A stretch of 16,750 nucleotides of DNA from Cristatella mucedo (lineage: Eukaryota > Bryozoa > Phylactolaemata > Cristatellidae), in assembly GCA_009760855.2 (NCBI GenBank), contig WPIO01000630.1, positions 1 to 16,750 on the forward strand, written 5' to 3'. The notes beneath the pieces are model-generated. The model saw nothing but the letters and a program-made list of their open reading frames with translations. It was not told the origin of the DNA and made no database searches. Shown one piece after another: positions 9,583-16,750 of the stretch. Both the position numbers and the translations under genes were made by a program. The first letter of the stretch is position 1, and every line of letters begins with the position of its first letter.

Positions 9583-9990
9583 CAGGAGAGTTTAGTATAG
9601 CGCACTCACAGCCTAAGTGGCTTGTGGTATGCATTCGGTGGCGAACAGACTTCGTCTCACGCAACGTGGAGAAAGTGGGAAGCATAGCAGAGTCAGGAGA
9701 GCAGTTGAGGTAATGAGTAGCATGGAAGTAGCAGCTCAGGACCGCTGAAAAAGATGAGCCATAGTCGGCAGTAGGACAGTAGTTGTCGTTGCGTAAGAGT
9801 TGTGGAAGCGAATTCCACAGTCGAGGACCTGCAGAGCTAAAGCTTCTGTCGCCAACGGTCTTTGAGCGGAGGAATGGAACAGCTAATTTATTGTCCACAC
9901 AGGACCTGAGGGCGAAAAAGGCTGAGAAGTCATCTGGTTTAGCGGAATACAAGTGACGAAAATCCACCTGCTTGTCGCGGTCAAAGGACG
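9583..9990 (-). mobile_element. decayed CR1/L2-type LINE, copy B, 3' end
   Basis: Minus-strand relative of LINE A holding only the C-terminal region and 3' end. The reading frame (9545-10057) contains VDNKLAVPFLRSKTVGDRSF followed by SSAGPRLWNSLPQLLR, the conserved signature before the C terminus of these LINEs. The 3' end has GTGCGCTATACTAAACTCTCCTGCG at about 9582-9606, matching LINE A's end and giving the tail motif echoed by the SINEs. Similarity to A becomes unclear beyond about 9990. It is heavily 5' truncated and cannot move by itself. Confidence 0.8.
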
Positions 9991-10343
9991 ACCAACAGGA
10001 TTGCAAAAAGATTGCAAATTTGCCAACAAAAACCCGAGTTATGTGCTTGCTGATCAATCAGTGTCAAGAGCTGAATCGGCAGCCGACCTTGACGATTTGT
10101 TGTGTGGCTCAGGCATTTACAGAGTATGGCTGAAAGATTGCTTTTCAATCTAGTTATACCGTTTTACGTATTTACTTTCTCGATTTTTGTCGTGTTTTTA
10201 CACAACCGCTGGCAACCATTCCTGACGTTCTTATGTCGAGAAGGTCTGTGGAAACTGATGTCCACGTAATTCCGCCTATCTGCTGGGAATATACCAAGCT
10301 CGAACTTGTTCGATGACATGCTGGTCCACTGAACGAATCCCTC
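9991..10343. other. no recognisable gene
   Basis: Open frames on both strands (9953-10153 plus, 10164-10451 minus, 10276-10587 minus) show no recognisable domain. The part from 10230 to 10343 could belong to a longer repeat upstream of the SINE, but no second copy is present in the window. Confidence 0.4.
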
Positions 10344-10485
10344 GCCGAGCTGGTTTGATGCAGCGGTTAAGGTACTCGCCCAGACAAAGGTTTGGCTGGG
10401 TTTGCGGGCTCCAGCACCGAGGCATATGTGAAGCGCCTGAATAGTGAACATGTTGTCTTATGGCGCTATACAAATGAATTATATA
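10344..10485 (+). mobile_element. tRNA-derived SINE with LINE-like tail
   Basis: The A-box-like TGATGCAGCGG is at 10356-10366, inside a D-arm-like GGTTTGATGCAGCGGTTAAG. The B-box-like GGGCTCCAGCACC is at 10406-10418. The body after it has AAGCGCCTGAATAGTG and then ATGGCGCTATACAAATGAATTA (about 10462-10483), with AGCGCC and GGCGCT able to pair. This tail shares GCGCTATAC with LINE B and nearly with the SINE in LINE A. The head differs from those of the SINEs at 975 and 7871, so it is a second SINE family using a similar tail. Confidence 0.65.
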
Positions 10486-10949
10486 CCTGATGTCATAAAC
10501 TAGCATTAGGTGATAAAACAAGCCAGTCGGATTATTGTGAATATTTATTATTCGTGGTTGTGGGACTTTACATGAGTAAATTGCCAAAGCCGTATAAAAA
10601 GTCGGTACCCTGAGAAAGATGGGCAGTCAGGATTCAAAACACGGCTCACTGACATTTAAGCTGATTTGGGCTCTTGTTCGCCAAACCGTTGGAATAATTC
10701 ATGAAGTTTCGTGAATTGCGTAAACCGTCCTCTAGTGTCGTATAGACTGGCCCGAACTAGAGACGCCGACTTGCCGCTTCGAGGTATTAATGCGTGGGCA
10801 CTTCTTTCCGGCCACTTTTGTGCTACTGCTTCTGTACTCACATGCTTTACTACAGTGCCTACACGTAACTAGCCATGCTACAAATTTGAGAATTCGTCGG
10901 TTTTTGTTAAACATCGGCAACGACTGGCACCGTTTAGAAGTCTCCCTTT
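10486..10949. other. no recognisable gene
   Basis: No gene or RNA is seen. The last 200 bases weakly resemble 5270-5490, which would extend the R2/R2' homology to the left. Confidence 0.4.
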
Positions 10950-11815
10950 TTTGTCAGTAACAGCTGATCCAGCTCACTGTACACTGAAGCCTAATTTGAG
11001 CTACAAGTCCTCATCAATTGGTAACAATCCTACATTGGACAGTTAGGTATTGAACACTTTACGTTAAGTCATCTATTAAAAGTAAAGCTAAACTCAGTGC
11101 TGGAATTCGTAACTCCTAAAAAACTATTATTAGTGATGCTACTTAGCGATCATAAGAATAAACAGCAGTTTCTTAATAGCCAGAAGTAGACTACAGGTGA
11201 TCTTCGTATAGTATTTGAAGTGGAGCCATGGAGAACGAGAGAACCTGCTTTCCATGGGCCGAAAGCTAAGCTGTGAAACGTCAAACGAATGACTTATAGT
11301 TTCGTCGTTCGTTCTAACAAAATTCAAAATCACCACAGCGTCGATCTGCTTACACTGATATAAAAAATTATTTTCCGTCCATGTTAGAGTCGATTGTCAA
11401 TACTAGTTTTCCAGCTGATAATAGTCGTCAATGTTAGCTGAATCGTTCACTTCTACCGCTGCCAAGTGAACTCAACCGTAAATTATATGAACGATTAGTT
11501 CAATCTCAGAACAAATTATCTGTTTCTTATAGCTCTGGCTCAATACATTTGGTAATTTGGAAGAGGTTTCACAGCGGCGATTAGGCAAAATGGTGCAGAT
11601 CTGACGCAAAAAATGTATGCTTAGCCAACACTAAGAAATTAGTCCCATAACCCTTTGCTATATCCGGTTTCCCTAAAAATTTTGTTCGTTTGCGATTCCG
11701 GTCTAACGGTAGCTTTTGAGCAAATACAAATGCATATCCCCAGCTCTGCATTTAGATACCTCTGCAGGGTCGCTGTAAGTGTCACGGGATTACTCAAATT
11801 CCTGAATCTCAGGAC
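10950..11815 (+). repeat. unidentified diverged repeat R2', second copy
   Basis: Second copy of the R2 sequence at 5490-6280, same orientation, with many short indels and about 50 extra bases before the shared CTCTGCATTTAGAT (11744-11757). The open frame on its minus strand (11639-11992) overlaps the right half and extends past the repeat; a short similar peptide (QRYLNAEL against QRHLNAEL) is encoded in both copies. That is too little to claim a protein. Confidence 0.65.
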
Positions 11816-12299
11816 CACGCAGCTGCACCCACTGGTGACAAACGGCTTCAGCTTCAGCATTTGAAGCGGCTGCTGTTTCTTTGAAAGTCTTTTAGTAAAA
11901 TTTTCGCTGTAGCCAATATCGAACGGAAGTGCTCGCAAATATCCAAGCGGATCCAGTACAAGAAGCTCAAACAATGTAGGAGGAATTTCCATCCTTTAGC
12001 AACCGACTTAAGATAACAGCCACTTGCTGCTCGAATAAAGGCATAGTCAACGTCGACCAGTACTTTCTTAGCAAATCAATAATTCCTCTATGATTTCCTT
12101 CCAGCAAAGAGCTTCCCCTGACCATCAGCAAAAGAACAAAGTGTGTGTCTCTGTAGATTTCGGCACGTGTTTGTTATTTCTGAATCAGGGACGACGGCTT
12201 TCATTTACAATTAAACGCTCAGGAAGTTCAATATTTTTGAGGGATGACAGGCATTTTTCCTAGGTATCAATCTAGGTTTACACGTTAGACTTGAAATCA
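11816..12299. other. no recognisable gene
   Basis: Spacer between R2' and R1'. No gene, RNA or repeat is recognised. The corresponding interval left of R1 (about 480-975) shows no clear similarity. Confidence 0.4.
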
Positions 12300-13010
12300 T
12301 CCTGTTGTCTCCATGCCGAGACTACTTAGGGTAAATCGCAGTACTTACTAATGCATCGATTAGACGGTGCACTCGGTTTCTTTTCGAGATTTTTTAATGT
12401 TGAAGTACATTTCAGTAGAAATGGCGTTACTAGGGAAGAATATAAATGTTAACTGATCAGGACATATTAGGAGACGTTCGCCCATGCAAAAACTGCGGCT
12501 TTTTGTAAAGATACTTCAAGTTGTAGTGGAAGACCAACTAAACTCTTACCTGAAAGGTTAGAAAACTAGCAAATGACTTGAACTCTGTTCACAGAGCTAA
12601 TCATTTGGAGGAATTATTGGGCTGAGCCCGACCAACAACCTCCTCACAAATTTTAAGTTCGGTAAAGTCTATCGAATTACTTCATTTGATACTTCAACTG
12701 TATTTGATAGTATCAAGCGCGAACCCTTTCCAACAGCACCTCTAAACTCGCCTGGGCGGGCAGTTACAATGTTAAGCAATATCCGTATGGTCCTGTCTCA
12801 GTTCGGGACATATAGTGCAGTGGTTGGGAAACGTGCATGGCTCATCGAAGAAACCGCGAAAGTACACGTTTCTGTTGTGATCTTTTTAGCTTGCATATTT
12901 CCTCATGTCGACGTGATAGCAAGCTCAATCTAGTATTTAGGTGTATGCAGGTGGCATTTGCCACTACCATCCACATAGCTTTTTCAGTTCGCCATGCACA
13001 TGTATCCCCA
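12300..13010 (+). mobile_element. repeat R1': second decayed RT fragment
   Basis: Direct-orientation copy of 1107-1800. A gap-free 68-base match opens it (CTCC… at about 12311 against 1118). In the aligned frame it encodes TSFDTSTVFDSIKREP (motif A-like, Asp codon at 12706-12708), then GRAVTM, which suits the helix before motif B. A frameshifted YAGGI is encoded at 12944-12958 where motif C should be, about 79 codons after motif A. The catalytic Asp pair is lost. Stops and indels differ from the other copy, so both decayed independently. Confidence 0.5.
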
Positions 13011-13584
13011 GAGTCCGCACGTTGATGAAGCGTTAGTTTCTCTAATTTACTGGAGACATGCATGCTCTACCAATCGTAACATTAACAGTCACACATTTGC
13101 CACAGGATTATTGAAGAATCCAGTTTATGTGTAGGCACTTTACCTTTACTACTATGGAAGAGTAATCGAATGCTTAGTGGTAGCATGCTCAATGGCAGCC
13201 ATCTATTTTCAGCTGATTCCACAATCCTCCGTTTTGAAAGCTGCTGTTACTATTTAAACCCCCTGTATTGATCTGAACGTGCCCTCTGATAACTGAAAAG
13301 GTAAACTTGATTTGTCTCAGAGGATCACTGGATGTTCTTTGTAGGGCATTTTACTTGGTATACTTACCAAATCAGGTAGTAGGCATGAATATAAACCACT
13401 GTTGGCCATTCTCAGGGTCGTTCCATTGCACTAATACGATTTGTCAACAGTTCAGTCAATTCTATAAAAGTTCCAATAATTTGCCTTCACTTACCTTATC
13501 TGGGGACCAGATTTTAACTACGCTATAGTGTCGCCAATGTAAATCTGTAAAACACATTTTCGTAATTGGTGTCCTAATCAAATA
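13011..13584. other. no recognisable gene
   Basis: No gene is recognised. An open frame at 13307-13528 starts at a non-ATG codon and resembles no family. Similarity to the region after R1 (1801-2100) is at most faint. Confidence 0.4.
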
Positions 13585-15230
13585 GGTTTGGGGTACATAG
13601 TCCCGGGTTTACATTTGAGGGTCTAAAGATTAAAGTGTATTGATAGTGTTCAATTAAAACAGTCTCGGGTTATGGGTTCAGGTTTCAGGTGTTAAGGTTC
13701 TGGGTTCGTTGATTAGAGTTTAAATTTGAGAATGTAGGGTTGTGCGGTTAAGTTTGTAGAGTTCAGTGATTAGGGTTACAGCTTTAAATATTAGGGTTAA
13801 GGGGCTAGGGTTAGGGGTTTAATGTTCAGCAATCGCAGTTTAATGTTGACGGTTTGAAGTTTATTGTCTAGGATTATGGTTTAGGAGTTGTAACACATAT
13901 TTTATGACTTACGGTTTTAAGATATTGCTTTTAGGATACAGGTTAGGAGTTTATTGTCAAGCTCTCATTCGTTAGGCTTTTAGGTTCAGTGACTAAGGTA
14001 TGCAGTTTTGTTGTTGATTCAGGGATAGGCTAAAGCGTTGAGTATTTGCAGTTTAGAGTTTAGTATTAAAAGCCCAGGTATCAGAATATTAGGTTTGGCG
14101 CTTACAGTTAAGGGGAAGGGTTTAGGGTTAAAGACCTAAATTTACTGAATATGCAAAAGAAATTTAAGATCGGGGTTAAGGGTTTAACTGTTTAGGCATA
14201 AAGTAGTGAGGTTTAGTATTGATTATTGAGGCATACGGGATTCTGATTTAGAGGTTTGTAATAAATGTGTAGGGTTTAGGATTCCACATGAACGGTTGAG
14301 GGTAAATTATATAGTGAATTGGGTGTAGGGATAGATGTATAGGGTATGTAGTTTAAGTTTCAGTATTTAGGGATTATGGTTATAGCCTTACAGGAATTAG
14401 GTCTACAATAAGGGTTTATAGTTTAAAGGTAAAAGTTTTACGTTTAAGATTTAGTGTTTAGAGTGTAGTGTTTAGGATTCCGATATTAGTGTTTATTGTT
14501 AAGGGTTAGGTGCTACGGTTTCGGACCTAGGGTTTAGGGTTTACAATTTTGGGATTAGGGTTTAGGGTTTAACGGTTAAGGATTCAAAATTTAAGGCCTA
14601 GTGATCAAATTTTAGCGTTTAGGATTTACGTTTAAGGGTTTAAGATTTAGGACGAAGGGTATATAACTCTACGTTTAAGATTAAGATTTCGAGTTTAGGG
14701 TTATTGTCTAGGATCTGGGTTTCGGGCTTAGAGTTTAGGATTCGGGGTATAAGGGTTAGAGTTCAGGGTTTCGGGTTTTAGGTTTTGGGTTAAGGATTTT
14801 GGGCATTGGGTTTGTGAATTAGGTTTAGGGTTTAAGGTATAGGGTTTCCAATTTGTGGTTAAGTAATTCAGTTTTAGGATTTACGAATTAACGTTTAGGG
14901 TTTAGAATTTAAGGTCAAGAGTTTAGAGTTTTGGATTTAGTGTTTGAGGTTGAGGATCTAGTCTTCACGGTTTAAAATTTAGGGTTCAGTGCTTAGTATC
15001 TATGATGAGGCCTTACGATTTAATTAAAAGGTGTAGGGTTGAGATTTAGGGTTTAGAAGTTATGGTACAGGGTTCAGCTTTTAGGACATCAGGTCAGGGT
15101 TTACGGCTTATAGTTTAAAGGTAGGGTTTAGAGTGTCGTGAGTCAGGTTTAGGATTTTTCAGTCAGGGTTCAGGGATTGGGCTTAGGATGTACGGTTTAG
15201 GGTTTACGGGTTTGGGTTTCGGGTTTACGA
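13585..15230 (+). repeat. degenerate telomere-like (TTTAGGG/TTAGGG) array
   Basis: The whole block is built from drifted variants of GGGTTTA, GGGTTA, GGGTTCA and GGGTTCG, all G-rich on the plus strand. Exact doublets survive, for example at 14528-14543 and 14555-14571, and elsewhere most units carry one or two changes. Both the seven-base TTTAGGG and the six-base TTAGGG form occur. There is no strand switch inside the block. This is an interstitial telomeric-type repeat or telomere-derived satellite, old enough to have lost most perfect units. No gene is seen in it. Confidence 0.9.
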
Positions 15231-15233
15231 CTA

Positions 15234-16421
15234 CTTACAACGATACTATACAACGACCTACTTAGGAATGCAGACATAGGTATAGTGTCACTGCTTGTTT
15301 TGCTCGATCTTTCGGCAGCTTTTGACATCATCGATCACAGCGTTCTTATAGAGCGCCTCTCGTCTCGCCTGGGCATCTCTGGCATTGCCCTGCAGTAGCT
15401 CAGGTCCTACCTCAGTGTGAGACTCAAGATTGTTGACGTGAATGGACAAAGATCATCTGAAGTACCTCTGAAATATGGAGTACTACAGGGCTCCGTGCTA
15501 GGTCAGGTTCTTTTCACGGTTTATACTCTGCCTCTTGCTGATGTGATTGCCAAGCACAATCTAGGCTTTCACTTCTATGCGGATGACACTCAGTTGTATC
15601 TTTGCTTTGATCCCTCCCAGCCTTCGAGCACCTCAAATTATCTAAACTCACTTGCTGCATGCATTCATGACATCCGCACATGGATGGCAGCAAGTTTTCT
15701 AAAACTAAAAGATGAAAAAACTAACTTACTAGTTATGGGCAAACCCAGTGTGATCAAGAGATTGGAAAAAGTTACTCTGAAAATTGGCTCTGCCAGCATA
15801 TCTCCAGTTGAATCAGCTCAAAATCTAGGTGTCATATTCCAAAGCGACCTCTCGTTAGACGACCATATCAGCTCCACAGTCAAATCTGCCTATTTTCAGC
15901 TTGATAACATTGCTAAAATTCGGGCTTGTTTAGATAAGTATACCACGTCTAAGTTGGTCCATGCATTCGTGACATCTCGTCTCGACTTCTGCAACTCACT
16001 GCTTACTGGCCTATTAGCATGTGCGATCAGGCGATTGCAGCTAGTGTACAACTCTGCAGCTAGGCTTGTCTTTCGTGAGCGTCGCAGTTGCCACATTACT
16101 CCACTTCTTGCCGACCTGCACTGGCTACCAGTTAAGCAGCGGATTGACTTCAAGGTTTTGTCGCTCACTTTTAGTTACTTTCATTCTATGGCTCCAGCCT
16201 ATCTCTCCGACATACTCCCCCATCAGGCCAAGCACCGGACCACCCGCTTTAGGGAATCCAACAGTCTGCAAATACCTCGTACAAACCTCAAATCCTTGGG
16301 AGACCGAGCATGTAGTTTGTACTTTCTCCCAAGGTGCGTCCGAACATCCCCTGACCTGACCACATTTGAAAAGAACTTACAAGCACACCTATTTAGGACA
16401 GCATTTAGTGGGTCCCTGTGA
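15234..16421 (+). pseudogene. reverse transcriptase (ORF2) fragment of LINE C
   Basis: A 395-codon frame interrupted by a single stop, TAG at 15396-15398 (codon 55), where related elements have Trp (LQWLRSYL). Codon numbers from 15234: LLDLSAAFDIIDH (motif A) at 24-35; GVLQGSVLG (motif B, usual Pro replaced by Leu) from about 82; FYADDTQLYL (catalytic motif C) with YADD at 115-118, DNA 15576-15587; VTSRLDFCNSLL near 246; LHWLPVKQRIDFK near 298. The C-terminal GDR.FS.AGP.LWNSLP signature is degraded (GDRACSLYFLPRCV), but TTFEKNLQAHLF follows as expected. It would have copied the element's RNA into the genome; truncation and the stop make it inactive. An ATG-started reading would begin only after the stop, at 15465 or later, missing motif A. 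Confidence 0.88.
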
Positions 16422-16646
16422 ACATCCTTGATGTGCTGACACTGTGCTTGCCGCCAACAACGACATTTGCATGCTGACCCTGTGCATGTCACCCCAAACG
16501 ATGTTATTCATTTTGTTTGCTTATCGAGCATGATCTTCCTTACCATTTAATTGCAATTTTCTTCATTCAATTGTTAAGCGCTTAGAGAGAGATTGAGTTC
16601 TCTGAGGACGCTTAGTCAAGTGCATTATTACTATTATTATTATTAT
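15234..16646 (+). mobile_element. CR1/L2-type LINE, copy C, 5' truncated
   Basis: This is the youngest-looking LINE in the window. It begins within the RT domain directly at the edge of the telomere-like array and runs through the C terminus, a 3' UTR of about 200 bases and a TTA-rich tail (16624-16646). The endonuclease and N-terminal half are absent, as in ordinary incomplete target-primed reverse transcription. Near the 3' end TAAGCG (16575-16580) pairs with CGCTTA (16609-16614), enclosing AGAGA/TCTCT: a hairpin of the kind recognised by the RT in this group. The 3' sequence differs from LINEs A and B, so it is a separate family. No clear target-site duplication is seen. Confidence 0.9.
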
Positions 16647-16750
16647 CAACACTGCTAACGTGTTTGGTATGTATAAAACGGTAGTTGCTTGTAAGCGATC
16701 TAGCTATTCATACGAACTATCCCAGTTACGTTTAATATCATCATGCAGGA
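16647..16750. other. flank of LINE C, nothing recognised
   Basis: Unique-looking sequence after the LINE tail. It is not telomere-like, so the array does not resume on the far side of the LINE. Confidence 0.5.

Noticed and set aside
11639-11992. 117-codon minus-strand open frame over R2'
   Set aside because: The corresponding frame in R2 is broken and only a short peptide is shared, so coding is not supported.
15896-16492. Minus-strand and alternative-frame open frames across LINE C
   Set aside because: They are shadows of the real RT frame at 15234-16421.

Overview
The window looks like a non-coding, repeat-rich stretch of a metazoan (invertebrate-type) nuclear genome. Base composition is moderately AT-rich. 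There is no bacterial gene packing and there are no long ORFs outside retrotransposons. What it does hold: 5'-truncated non-LTR retrotransposons of the CR1/L2-type group, tRNA-derived SINEs whose 3' tails resemble a LINE tail, a long CA/TA microsatellite, and a large block of degraded telomere-like repeat. I cannot fix the phylum from this sequence.

Layout: 1-975 has no recognisable gene. A minus-strand tRNA-derived SINE lies at about 975-1095. It abuts a roughly 700 bp repeat (R1, about 1107-1800) in which decayed reverse-transcriptase motifs can be seen; a second copy (R1') lies at about 12300-13010. A possible second SINE-like segment is at 2351-2440. A compound microsatellite occupies 3643-3906. 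Just right of it, on the minus strand, is the best non-transposon gene candidate: a signal-peptide exon at 4389-4448 and a 58-nt exon at 4206-4263, joined in frame by matching splice sites, with a tentative third exon. A second, unidentified diverged repeat (R2, about 5490-6280) recurs as R2' at about 10950-11815. The interval 7200-8704 is a decayed LINE (A, plus strand) interrupted by a SINE. The interval 9583-9990 is the 3' end of a related LINE (B, minus strand). A different SINE lies at 10344-10485. From about 13585 to 15230 there is about 1.6 kb of degenerate (TTTAGGG/TTAGGG)-like repeat. LINE C abuts it directly at 15234-16646; its ORF is nearly intact, broken by one stop codon, and it ends in a TTA-rich tail.

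How the pieces relate: R2 and R1 recur in the same orientation. R2 to R2' is about 5.5 kb, and R1 to R1' is about 11.2 kb. There are weaker hints of R1 near 6846-6990 and of R2 near 300-420. Together these would fit three diverged copies of one unit of about 5.5 kb, later broken up by LINE, SINE and satellite insertions. That is an inference from reading by eye, not from an alignment. The most interesting coding signal is the tiny secreted-peptide gene at about 4.2-4.45 kb. The most unusual structural signal is the decayed telomeric array with a LINE at its edge.
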